Source: Gyrodactylus bullatarudis
Taxonomy: Eukaryota > Platyhelminthes > Monogenea > Gyrodactylidea > Gyrodactylidae
Reading direction: 5' to 3'
Length of the DNA stretch: 64,000 nucleotides
Assembly (NCBI GenBank): GCA_012064415.1
Contig: SSNU01000312.1
Coordinates: 47,456-111,455 of the forward strand
Below the pieces are notes generated by a model, which saw only the letters and a list, made by a program, of their open reading frames with translations, had not been told where the DNA came from and searched no databases. The position numbers and the translations under genes were made by a program. Numbering within the stretch: position 1 is the first letter of the stretch; every line of letters begins with the position of its first letter. Of the stretch, positions 52,831 through 63,694 are shown in pieces.

Positions 52831-53252
52831 TAAGGTTCGTCCTGATTGCGTATCCAGAAATTTGCCAAAATGAAATTTTAAAAAACCCAGCTTGAGTCAT
52901 AAAATTATTCAAATTAAAATAATATATGAGAACACGAAAAAGATGGGAGGAACCTTTTAAAAATTCTACCGTAGAAAAGTCACGTCTATGATTTAGAATG
53001 CATAAAATAGGCCTTGAATTCTCCTAAATTACTCCTTTTATTGAAATAAACGTTTTTCAATGATCTAATTTTCCTTATAGACATTATTATTATGACAAAT
53101 GATCTAAAGACAATTCGGAATGGGAGTATTCACAACTTTAAATGATACAAGTTTACATTTTATTTGGTGATTATTTTGATCGATTAATTTATGAAATTTA
53201 TCTATTTCAACGATTTGGCACAATTCCGGATTTTTTTCCAGGACGAACCTTA
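52831..53252. mobile_element. MITE with 12-bp inverted ends and exact 8-bp target duplication, copy 1
   Basis: 422 bp bounded by TAAGGTTCGTCC and its inverse GGACGAACCTTA. Direct repeats CATACCAA flank it exactly (52823-52830, 53253-53260). An 8-bp duplication points to a hAT-like transposase supplied in trans. No coding capacity. A second copy lies at 60592-60986. Confidence 0.85.
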
Positions 53253-53559
53253 CATACCAATTTATTCAAACTAAAACGTTCTATTTTTGGGGGGAATCTC
53301 GCAAACTTATGGATATAAAGTTGGGAAGCTGTTAATATCTAAATTCTGGAAACTAATTTTATCTAAGAAAGATATGGGCGCTTTTCAAATTTCGATTTTA
53401 CGTCAAATGCCTATTTTTTAAGGATTTGAAATTGGAAGGATAGTCAGAAGAACTAATAAATGCTTCACCCTATTACTATTGTTTGGGCGTTGAATTTCGA
53501 TAATTCAAAATTCATTGGAAATAGTGGTTCTGTCAAAAATCTAAGGGCGATTTTCGGTA

Positions 53560-53668
53560 AAAGTAGACAACATTATCTGGATTCCTAAGAATCTTTAATT
53601 CTTGATGAATAAATAGAATTTTTTGTAAAAGACATAGATCCCCAGCTTCATATCAACCAATTTTACTT
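53560..53668. repeat. Foldback family B right-end fragment
   Basis: Carries TTCTTGATGAATAAATAG, TTTTTTGTAAAAGACATAG and the terminus CTTCATATCAACCA. It is short and diverged. Confidence 0.4.
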
Positions 53669-53737
53669 TAATAGTCCAATGGACATTAGCTCACATTGCT
53701 ATGGACCAAATTTGACTATAGACTCTCTAGTATAGAG

Positions 53738-54151
53738 TAAAGTTTGCCCGGGAACATACAACCGGAAAGTTGCCAAACTTTGATTAGAACAAAATTGCAA
53801 AATTTTTTATCAAGAGTAGTTTATATCTCTTTAAAGTTGAAAAAAATTAAAATATGAACATGCCCCTAAGAACATGAATCAGTTATTAATAAAATTGTTG
53901 AAGACAATGGAAATTTATGCGAAGTCAAATGTCTTGTAATCAATTGCAAGGACTGTAGCATACTTTTTCTTATATTATTTGTAGTATTATTTACATAATA
54001 TTTTGAAAACTCACATAATAATGTCAAAACTCATAATAATGTCAATCATTAAATATGTGAAATATATAATTTCAAAAAGATGATATTTTCTATAAATGTG
54101 AATTTGCACTTTTCCGGATTTTTTTTCGGATTTGGTCCCGGACGAAGCTTA
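53738..54151. mobile_element. Diverged relative of the 8-bp-TSD MITE
   Basis: Left end TAAAGTTTGCCCGGGAAC and right end CCCGGACGAAGCTTA are imperfect inverses of each other. The right end resembles the termini at 53241 and 60975 (TTCCGGATTTTTTTTCGG). The interior differs from the other two copies, and I find no clear target duplication, so it is an older member or sister family. Confidence 0.5.
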
Positions 54152-54884
54152 TATACGTCTTGAGTCGAAAAGATGGCAAAATCTCTAGCTGAAGATCTCT
54201 CTCCTGATCGAGGAATTGGGAAATTTGATATTTTGAATCTCTAATTGATGTGAATTAGATAATTTCTTGTCATGTGATGCTCAGTATTTTTCAAATGAAT
54301 GTTTATCGCAAAAAATGCCCAACCCAGTGAATTCGCATATAACAAATTCTATAAATAGAAAATTCATTTGAAAAATATAGATTAAATCCTATGAATATGC
54401 ACAAATAAGACTAAAAATTGCCATTCGTATCTTCCTTCAAGTAATTACAAACAATTTTTTTGTAGCATGTATTTCCTATCTCTCTCAGGTTTCGTTCAAG
54501 CTCCATGCAGTAAATTCCAAAGATTAAATTTAGGAAAAACTGATTTTTTCCACCATCCTTTATCTCCTGTGTTAACCATAAAATAAATAAAAATTTATTT
54601 CTATATTTTAATTTAATGAATAGAATTTAAATTTATTTATTGCAATTTGATTATGGCTAACAGATGCCATCATCAAATCATTTATTTATGATTCAAATTA
54701 TTCTGGCTCTTTCTCAGTTACTGATTTAGATGTGGAAATTGAGATGTTGAAAAATATTTCATAATACAAATTAATAAAACATTGTCAATACAATATTTTG
54801 AATGTTCCTGTAGTTTTCTCTTGGTTTGAAATTTTTATTCAGGAGAATACGAATGATGTATAAAAAATATGTTTCGAAACGATA

Positions 54885-55790
54885 TGAAAAAAAAAAATTC
54901 AGAAAAAATAAATTTCTAAGGAAAATACGGCAAATTTGAAATCTTGAAGTAGCGCCAAATTCCTTTTTTTGAACTTTGAGTTGAAGATTTTTTTACTCAT
55001 GGAAACTTGATTTTGTTGATCACTATAAAGAAATTATTAAAAAATTCATTGGCCGGCTCATCCACATCCACAAATGCATCAAAATCGACAGCATGAAACT
55101 ACTTTTATTCAAAGTTTATGCTAACGCGCCTTTTGTCATCAACATACCAAACTGAAATGAAATCCACGAAGAACTCCTTGTGGCTAAGAAGAGAACTCAA
55201 AACAATTACCCTAATCAAACTCTCACCCCTGGCTAACTCCAATCGTCAAGGTCTACGCTTCAATGTTCCTGAATATGGCAATCTAAAAAAGCTATCAATT
55301 TTCAACAAAGCCAAAAACATATTTAAAAAACTTAATCATACGATGAAAACTCTTGATAATGATGAATTTAAAAAAGAATTTAAAAAACTTTATAATTTAT
55401 AAATTTCCACAAAACTGAAGAATCTATTTAATGTTTATATAAATAACACATGTATTGTTTAATAAATATTATTATTATTTTTGCTGATTTCAATGTGAGA
55501 GAGGGATCAAAAGTTGATTTATAGGATCACGATTAGTCAAAGTAATCATATATGCTGAATCTGGTTTTGAGAATCACCTCATAATCGTGTGAAAATTAAA
55601 TTTTGATTTTTTCATCATTTTCCCTGCTTGAAAGTCGATGAAATTTGATATTTCAAGATCCCTGAAAAATGACGAATTTATCAAAATTTTTTAAGATGAT
55701 AATCGGTTTTTTGTCTTATTGTGATCCTAAAAATCAACTTTTGATCACTCTCTCACATTAAAATCAACAAAAATTTTCAAACCTTGCAAA
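54885..55790. repeat. Foldback/MITE family B copy interrupted by a LINE tail
   Basis: The left portion to about 55033 (AATACGGCAAATTTGAAATC, GTAGCGCCAAATTCC) and right portion from about 55485 (TTTTGCTGATTTCAATGTGAG, GGATCAAAAGTTG, then mirrored TGATCCTAAAAATCAACTTT and TTGATCACTCTCTCAC) are one element, split by the LINE fragment at 55035-55484. The right portion is itself nearly palindromic. Confidence 0.65.
55035..55484 (+). mobile_element. LINE 3' fragment with (ATT)n tail
   Basis: The frame 55118-55402 ends in a typical C-terminus of a non-LTR reverse transcriptase: LWLRRELKTITLIK, NVPEYGNLKKLSIFNKAKN, FKKEFKKLYNL and stop. It is followed by about 80 bp of 3' UTR and a short ATTATTATT tail. 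Severe 5' truncation and a microsatellite-like tail are normal for LINE insertion. It is not the same family as the 30-33 kb LINE, whose C-terminus differs. A relative is at 62152-62358. Confidence 0.75.
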
Positions 55791-56264
55791 GTGAGGGCGT
55801 CAAATCTCGAAAGCGCGGAGAATCACTTCATTAACAAGTTGAAGCCGGACTTGTGCGTGCAAAAGATGATGGCAATGAAATTAGGTTTCAAAGGCCGTGA
55901 AGTTCATATAAAGAGGAAACAAATTTCAAAGATTTGTGAGGTCCTGAACCCAATTGGCAAACCAATAATTAGTTCTACACAGATTGAAACTAGGGATGAA
56001 CCTGAAAACAGCGAGAAGTTGACAAAAGTCAATAATCACCAATCTCTAGTTCAATGCAGTGGCCCAGTTACAATTACAGAATTGGATAAATGTGAATCCA
56101 ACGAGAAGTCAACAACAGTTGATAATCAGATTAAAAGCCAACCTGTAATTAGCGAAGTGAGAAATGGAAAAACACGCCCAACAACGAGGAGAAAACGGGA
56201 CAGACATAGCGGGCAACTGCAAATTACAACTTTCATCAAAAAGCAAAAGCAATTATCAGATTGA
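55791..56264 (+). CDS. PLE C-terminal fragment with extended, PIP-box-like tail
   Basis: The open frame of about 157 codons is entered from a foldback repeat and has no ATG start of its own. Residues near 9-25 (ENHFINKLKPDLCVQK) match the end of the PLE GIY-YIG nuclease (compare EKFFINQY, KPNLCFQKK at 25.9 kb). It then continues into a Ser/Thr/Lys-rich extension of about 130 residues not present in the LPWPM-type copies. The last 25 residues are basic and carry QLQITTFIKK, resembling a PCNA-interacting PIP box. A hammerhead follows 123 nt after the stop codon. It represents a second PLE lineage. Confidence 0.65.
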   Translation: MRASNLESAENHFINKLKPDLCVQKMMAMKLGFKGREVHIKRKQISKICEVLNPIGKPIISSTQIETRDEPENSEKLTKVNNHQSLVQCSGPVTITELDKCESNEKSTTVDNQIKSQPVISEVRNGKTRPTTRRKRDRHSGQLQITTFIKKQKQLSD

Positions 56265-56387
56265 AAAGAAAAATCAATTTGTAGTGAAACAACCTCCCAC
56301 CCTCACTCCTACCGAGCAACCTATCAACCAATATTGACCAATGGAAGGGCTCAAATTTTATGCATTGTAATAGTATTTATATCGAAA

Positions 56388-56445
56388 CCGGGGTAGAGTC
56401 TGATGAGACCCGGCGAAATATAACGTTTATCACTATAATATACGT
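56388..56445 (+). ncRNA. Type-I hammerhead ribozyme following a PLE 3' end
   Basis: CTGATGA at 56400-56406, G-ACCCGG-C, GAAA at 56415-56418, stem III TATAAC/GTTTA with one mismatch, cleavage triplet ATC with the cut predicted after 56431, stem I AGT/ACT extended past a mismatch. CCGGG at 56388-56392 pairs perfectly with CCCGG in loop II. It sits between the PLE C-terminal frame and the ATG frame MSSETNKSDILDEVRQYYR (56467-56523). That arrangement is expected of the unit repeated at both ends of a PLE. Confidence 0.78.
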
Positions 56446-56523
56446 CTGTTTTCTCCTACCTTCCTCATGAGTTCAGAAACCAACAAAAGTGATATTCTTG
56501 ATGAAGTTCGACAATATTATCGT

Positions 56524-56620
56524 AAAAAAAAAATTTTCAACTCATAGTCCAAAAAAATTAGAATTTGGCGCTACTTGAAGATTTCAATTTTGTAATTCCC
56601 ATCTTCATATTAACATTAGT
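56524..56620. repeat. Foldback family B fragment cutting the PLE 5' frame
   Basis: Directly after the codon series for RQYYR the sequence turns into AAATTTTCAACTCATAGTCC, TTAGAATTTGGCGCTACTTG and the terminus TTCCCATCTTCATATTAAC. The PLE copy is therefore truncated by this repeat. Confidence 0.55.
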
Positions 56621-56984
56621 AGCCTTATAGTATAGGATTAAAACCGATGTCTCTGTACATCTCTCAACGTTAAAATTGGGATTGATAATCCCTGTCACTT
56701 AAAATAAAATGTTATTTTGGAACCAAATTTTCATGAAGGACATTTTTCTTAAATAGGAAGATTGAGGTTCATTCCTTGTGATAAAATCAATGCTGACACT
56801 TATTTTGATGAGTAGTGTTCATTTTAAGTTTAATGCATGTATATTTCGAATATACCATTCATATACGGATAAATTTGCGTAAATGAATAGTTCAATAGTA
56901 CTCATGTTGCCTACTTTTACCATTTGAAGAAAAAAATTTCTTAATGAAAAATATGGTCATTTTTCAAATTTCAATATGGTGCTA

Positions 56985-57420
56985 AAATCCCATTTTTTCG
57001 CATTTTGAACTGTATTTTTTTATTGAGTGGAAGAGTGATTTTCAGGATCACGATACGAAAAGAAAGCCAAATATGCTGAATCTGTTTTAATGCATAACTT
57101 CATTATCGTTCAGGAGTCGAATTTTGATTTTTTGATCATTTTTACTACTTGATAATTAATGAAATTTCGACACATCCCTCGAAAATGGTGGATCTTTCGA
57201 AAATTAGTCGGCGATATTTGGCTTTCTTGTCTTATTTTGATCCTGAATATCAATTTCTGATCACTCTCTAAAGTTCGAAAAAATGGGATCCCACCAAATT
57301 TTATTATTTTTATTTTATTCAAAATGTTGCAAAAATTATTCAAAAATCTTAATTTGGTTTTCTCGTAGTAAAATTCATTTAAAAATCTTGGCGCGTGTTC
57401 AAAAATTTTCATTCTCAATC
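56985..57420. repeat. Foldback/MITE family B copy
   Basis: Blocks GGTGCTAAAATCCC, GAGTGGAAGAGTGATTTTCAGG, TATGCTGAATCTG, then CTTGTCTTATTTTGATCCTG, CTGATCACTCTCTAAAG and AAAAAATGGGATCCC. The longest frames here (minus strand) are repeat-derived. Confidence 0.55.
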
Positions 57421-60400
57421 AAGATTTTCTATATCAGAATGAACTCGTAAACGTATGGTTTGACAAAAAGTCTCAGTTTTCGATTATAATCGAAACGAGA
57501 TTAAGGCTGGGAAAAGTTTAGATATTTTTCCTACTCTAATACACAGCTTTTTTTATCTTTTCTCATTATGAAGAAATTTTCTCTTATTCCAAGTTCTCGA
57601 TTGGGCATCAAATTGATTCGAGTTCTTTCACCAAAATTTCATTTTTCAACTGGTTTTTTACACAAATCATCATTCATCATTCATCTAATTGAAATAGAAG
57701 AACTATAAACTCTTGAAAATTTCAAAAGCAATTTTCGAAAATAAGATTGATGAAGATACATAGTTATTCTTGACCGTTTTATAATAATAAATGAAAATAA
57801 TTGGTGATAAAAGATTTAAATTCAAGTATATAAAATATTTATGATCACGATACAGAGAGTACTCCCTTAATTCTAGAATCAATAAAAATGGATAGAATTT
57901 AGACACTCAAAAGAATCTTATCTACAACCGAGTCAACTTTCTGTGCGTTTAAAATGTTTTAACATTATTTTCAAGTTTGAAATTGAAATCCCATTTATCA
58001 AAAGCAAATGCATTGTTACGTTGTTTCAAATATAAGCTTCAATATATTTTATTCTATTCTTACAAATGTATTTATTATCTAATCTAAAATAACGTGATTT
58101 TGTCACTTATCTCTACATTATTGCGGCTTTTGGCATTAATTTAATATGTTGTTCGACTTTCTACCGATAATAAAACTGAAATTCTAAAGCTTTAAAGATA
58201 TAAATGCAAATTTTTTTTCATGCAGTAAGCTTTCAGTTTGCCGAAACTCAGCTTCGAATTGCCGAATAAATGTGAAATCATTGAATTCATAAAGAGAAGT
58301 CCAACGTCCTGAATTGCAATAACTTTTCTCAAAAAGGATCTTTTTGAAAATTTCAAAAACTTGAATTGTTCCATATTCTAAAGCAGATTCATATTTTTCA
58401 TTAGTTACCAAATAAATATTCAATTTATTTTAGAATTTTAGAAAAATCACTATTTCGTTCACATTTTTGTCTAAGAATTTGTGAAGAATCAAAATATAAT
58501 TCGTTATTTTTAGTTGAAATATCTTTATCTGGCCTTTTAAGTCTTAAAATCAACGAATTTTTGATCTTTCTTGGATTCATTTTGATTTCACACCTTAAAT
58601 AATACTAATGGTAAAATCTGATTCGATTTTTGAAATCCTTACGAAAAATTAATATCTTACTCTTGATACGTCTTATTTTCTGATATCCATGAGTTTCGCA
58701 GTGCACTGTATTATGAATTTGATTTGAATTTGGCTTACTCAAAGTAACGAGAGTACAAAACAGTGTTTTTTTTTAATTCTCATAGAAAAACCGTATTCTT
58801 TTAATTTCTTGAAAATAAAACGAGAAATACACAACGAAATTGAATACCCAATACATGACATAAAACTTTTATGCTATGAACCGATCAAATCAGATCAAAG
58901 AAGTATAAAAAATACTCTGGAATTGACCTAGCGTAGTGAACGTACTAAATAACATATTTGGATTACGAGAATTTATCATTCAAATATTGATTTGGGATAA
59001 TCTTTTTTTATCAATTCGGATATTCCAGAGGAATAAGATGAACCAGATTCTGAAGAGTGGAAGATACGAACAGAGAAAAAGTAGCAACAAGCAGAGAAGA
59101 AACAATGAATTCTCAATTCCCTTTATTCCATTCGCGAGAAATCTAGAAATTTCTTCTTGAATTCTGCGTATATTTCAAAAACTAAAGTATAGAAAAGGAT
59201 AGACAATTAAATGATTTATGCTCAAATTCCTTTTTTTGTGCATTTAGGAAATTAACTATTTTCTCATGACAAGTTTAATTAGACACCGGTTTTTCATTTT
59301 ACATTGCAATTTTTGTCCGAAACTTTAAAACATTCATCCAAATTTTTCACAAACTGATCAAATATAAAGGGGAGAATTTCATTTTTTTCATTAAAAATTT
59401 GAATTTTAGAATTTTGAGTTGGCACCAAAAAAGAATTACCATAGTCATTGAGCTGGGAATTTTTATTGATTTAAATCTTTTTGAGGATCAAAGTTAACAC
59501 AGATCTCAATAAATATTATGATTTTTGAAAATAAGATCTTTAGTACATGAATCATGTGATCGTTTTTAGGTTTTTTAAAAAGACAAGGAAAGTTCTACAA
59601 CCGAAGATCCTTCAAGATCAATTATAATTGAAATATCATCAAAGCTAATTATAAGACTTGAATGAAATTTCGTAAAACTAATAAAAACCGTCTGTAACTT
59701 AAAAAAAAATCTTTGAGCTATTTCGAAATCCTGGCTGAATCAACTCTAAATGCTTCTGGTATTGAATAAACAAAATTTTAAATTCTGAACGTTTTTTATA
59801 TTAACTCTTGTTAATTATTTCCGATTTTATTAATTTTATACAATTATTATTTAAATGATATTTTATGTTTTGGATTTTGAATATAAAAGGTTTTTAATGA
59901 AAATACAAATTTAGGGAGTATTGAAAATGTTAAAAATTTTCCGAAGCAGAGTTGACTCCGCCAGGCATGGTTGAGGGGTTTCGAAATAGCTCAAAGATTA
60001 TTTTAACAAAATTCCAGGCTATTTCATTATTTTTACGAATTTCATCGAAGTCTACTAATTAATATTCAGCTTGATTAAGATTGTCCTAGAATATCCGACA
60101 AAAAGAGTAAATTAAATGCGTAATTTTCCTCATTAGGAAATTAATGCAGGTCTTTATCGTATTGAACAATGCTTCTGCCAACTGGACTGATTTAGATACA
60201 TCCAAGCATTTTTTTTCGTTTTCTAGATTCTTCACTATTATAAATTTGAAACGAAAGTTTTATTCTTTGGATCTTTGATTGAAACATCATATTCTAAAAT
60301 ATTACTGACTGAGATAATATTTTTCAATTACTTGCTTCAAGTTACTAAATTATAAACTATCAAAACTGCATTCTAAGAATAGACAATCTCTAATTCTATT

Positions 60401-60583
60401 AGGAATGTTTTTTGATACAAGCTACCCACGAAATTCGAATACAATCCCAGAATAACATTTTGTTATTGTAATCTATAGCTGAATGAATATATTTATGTTT
60501 AAATGTCAAAATTCTCTGCTTTCATGTAACTATACATTCAAATCTATCGTAATTGGAAGTACATTACGGATCTATCGACATTG
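57421..60583. other. AT-rich intergenic DNA, no gene recognised
   Basis: Several 60-80-codon frames occur on both strands without recognisable similarity, ATG context or plausible splice partners. 59.4-60.0 kb holds a short inverted block: AAATCTTTGAGCTATTTCG near 59709 and CGAAATAGCTCAAAGATTA near 59981. This could be the ends of a further foldback element of about 290 bp. Confidence 0.4.
59695..60002. repeat. Small inverted-repeat element
   Basis: AATCTTTGAGCTATTTCG (59710-59727) is the exact inverse of CGAAATAGCTCAAAGATT near 59982-59999. CCTGGCTGAATCAACTC just inside is roughly mirrored by GAGTTGACTCCGCCAGGC. This gives two short arms around about 200 bp, as in a MITE. No target duplication could be defined. 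Confidence 0.5.
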
Positions 60584-60591
60584 ATGTAAAT

Positions 60592-60986
60592 TGAGGTTCG
60601 TCCTGATTGCGTATCCAGAAATTTGCCAAAATGAAATTTTAAAAAACCCAGCTTGAGTCATAAAATTATTCAAATTAAAATAATATATGAGAACACGAAA
60701 AAGATGGGAGGAACCTTTTAAAAATTCTACCGTAGAAAAGTCACGTCTATGATTTAGAATGCATAAAATAGGCCTTGAATTCTCCTAAATTACTCCTTTT
60801 ATAGACATTATTATTATGACAAATGATCTAAAGACAATTCGGAATGGGAGTATTCACAACTTTAAATGATACAAGTTTACATTTTATTTGGTGATTATTT
60901 TGATCGATTAATTTATGAAATTTATCTATTTCAACGATTTGGCACAATTCCGGATTTTTTTCGGAAAATTTCCCGGACGAACCTTA
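60592..60986. mobile_element. MITE with 8-bp target duplication, copy 2
   Basis: 395 bp, nearly identical to 52831-53252 but lacking about 37 bp in the middle (the copy-1 segment around TTGAAATAAACGTTTTTCAA) and with extra bases near the right end. Ends are TGAGGTTCGTCC and GGACGAACCTTA. Exact direct repeats ATGTAAAT flank it (60584-60591, 60987-60994). Confidence 0.85.
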
Positions 60987-62151
60987 ATGTAAATATTTTT
61001 AGTGATTTTAGTGGTAAAAGATGAATTTTATCCTCATATTCAAGTAATTCTGCAATATTTCATCCAGGTCTAATGTACAGAGTTCAAACCTCAATCCCGG
61101 TAACATTTTGAAATTATTAAATTTCTCACTTTTTTGATCTTGAACTAAAATTTCAATCCTAAAAAAGTGGAAATTTGACGCATTTTGGGATTTCATAAAA
61201 TCTATATCATATTCGATCTCAATAATCATAGAATAAAATACATAAAATACACCCAACACTTAATGTAATGTGGTTTGTAGTCTGGCTAGTTTTTTAATGT
61301 TAGCCGAATGATTTCATTTATCTGATTTTCTGATTCTGAAATATGAACGTCTAAGATATCTAAAATACTTGATAAAATATGAACGTCAACGTTAAAGAAA
61401 GTCTACATAACCTTTTTATGTAATTGAATTGTATAATTATTTAGACCTTGGAGTCAAATCTATTCTTTAATAATTTAACCAGATCGAAACAAAAACAGAA
61501 AATAGATATTTTCGAAATTCAAAATTTTTTGGGAATCATCTCTGGAATACATATTTTTCATGTTTAAATTGTTAGCGTGTATTATTGAGTTAGAGTAGAA
61601 TTGCCCAAAATATTTTCGTTCATTACTTACATTTATCAGTGATTGCTTATCGTTGATAAGACAGAAAAAAGTTGAGCCCATAATATTGAGAGATTTATTC
61701 TCCATTTGGGATGGATATCTGTAAGACAATTGAATTTTGATAATAAATATTTTTGGCAATTTTATCTTGTAAGAGGCATCTTAAATAAAAATTTTAACAA
61801 GTGAAATTTTTATTGGTGAAAAAAAGTATTTTAAAGATGATATTGCGGAACTCACGTTCTCAACTCATAAGGAAGGTAACATTGTTTATCAAGATCCTAA
61901 CCAAATTCATCCCTTGAATTTGAGTAAAATTCTTATAATCCAAAATCACTCAAAAAGACAGGTCTGCCAGAAAATTTTTATTGTAATGATCGAGTAGATA
62001 CGTACTCTAACAAATCGGATTTTTTTTCTAATCAATAATATTTTACACTTTTGTTGAGAATTTTTCGGGGATTTCAGATATTTCCTTCTTTAACCCTTTC
62101 GATACCAGAGGTCATATAACTGACCTGAAATCATCTAAAAACTGTTTAAGA

Positions 62152-62358
62152 CTTAGGAGAGAATTAAAATCGCTCACTCTTATTAAATCATCACCGCTAG
62201 TCTACTCGAACCAACAAGGTCTATGCAATAATATTCCAGAATTCGGTCAGATGAAGAAACTTGCCATTTTTAACAGATGCAAAAAAATTTTCAAAAAACT
62301 TGACCGGTCAGTCAAAAACCTAAACTTATTCGAATTCAAAAAAGGCATAAAAAGCTAG
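62152..62358 (+). pseudogene. LINE C-terminal fragment
   Basis: Frame LRRELKSLTLIKSS, NIPEFGQMKKLAIFNRCKK, FKKGIKS and stop. It is homologous along its length to the LINE tail at 55.1-55.4 kb (about half the residues match by eye). It ends exactly where the large palindrome starts, so its 3' UTR is missing. Confidence 0.7.
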
Positions 62359-63098
62359 TTGAAATGAAGATGAGAATTTCCAATTTTTACAAAAAACTCA
62401 ATATTTTTATCCAGAAAGTCAGGAAAAAATTTATTTTTTGGATTCCACTATGAAATGAGCTGATTAGTTTTGAAAACAAAAAAATTTCCGAAAAAAATTT
62501 AATCTGACCAAAATTGAGCCGGTTTTTGAATTTCGGAAATGTTTCAAATTTCCACTTTTTCAACTTTCAAATCCAAAATTTTTATCGATTTCAAAGATTT
62601 GAAGCAGTTAAATATTGATATTCAGGATCAAAAATAAACGAAGATTTCGAATTTGGCCGTAGAATTTGAGAGAAAGTTACTCATTCCGAGAAAAAGTTTA
62701 ATCTCTATATTTTGGATCATTTTCCCTCGTGATAATCGAACAATTCAAATGGTTCGATTTCCCACCGTAATGACGAATTTCTGAAAATTCCTGCAGGCGA
62801 ATTCGAAATCTTCGTTTATTTTTGATCCTGAATATCAATATTTAACTGCTTCAAATCTTTGAAATCGATAAAAATTTTGGATTTGAAAGTTGAAAAAGTG
62901 GAAATTTGAAACATTTCAGAAATTCAAAAACCGGCTCAATTTTGGTCAGATTAAATTTTTTTCGGAAATTTTTTTTGATTTCAAAACTAATCAGCTCATT
63001 TCATAGTGGAATCCAAAAAATAAATTTTTTCCTGACTTTCTGGATAAAAATATTGAGTTTTTTGTAAAAATAGGAAATTCTCAGCTTCATGTCAATTA
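62356..63098. repeat. Large foldback (family A): about 300-bp inverted arms around about 135 bp
   Basis: The left arm TAGTTGAAATGAAGATGAGAATT through AATCTGACCAAAATTGAGCC, TTTGAAGCAGTTAAATATTG and GGATCAAAAATAAACGAAG (to about 62660) is mirrored almost perfectly by 62795-63098. TA at each edge suggests a Tc1/mariner-type target site. No transposase. Partial copies lie at 24918, 29660 and 46219. Confidence 0.8.
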
Positions 63099-63690
63099 GG
63101 TTTAGGTGAGGTGCCCTGTTTCTTTCCCTCTCTGCTCGATTCATCACTCTCAATCCGGTTTTATATTAAAAGTTAAAATTATCTGAACCAATGAAAATGT
63201 TGATCAATAGAATTGTGGGAAAGACTTTTCAAAATATAATGCAATAATTTCACTCTCTCAGCCTGTATAATCAAGCTAAAAGATAACTAATCGTAAAATA
63301 ACTATTTAGAATAAATCCCTCATCAAATAAATAGGTTTCATTTGTTAATTATCTTAACTATAGGATTTTTTCAGACTTGATCCTACACCGATAAATTATT
63401 CTGATTAGAATAAAGCATTAGAAAGAGAATTTGAAAATTTCAAATTGAATCACCGGTCAGATTAAGCGAATATTATGTATAGTAAATTCAATTTCCATTA
63501 ACTCTAATTTCAGCTATTTTTATGAACCATTCATATTTATGTAAAAATAAAAATGTAATATCTTATAATCTGAAGAATTATTTATGCTTACATATAAATA
63601 AATATATGACCTATAGGTTCAAACTGACTTTTTTCAATGATTTTGAAACATATTTTCATGATTATTTTTTGATAGTATATCACAAACTTT
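63099..63690. other. AT-rich DNA, nothing recognised
   Basis: No frame, RNA or repeat from this window was recognised between the palindrome and the terminal PLE fragment. Confidence 0.4.
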
Positions 63691-63694
63691 CTTA

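Noticed and set aside
58936..59160. 74-codon plus-strand frame rich in Asn/Arg
   Set aside because: No ATG-supported start, no recognised family, and surrounded by non-coding DNA.
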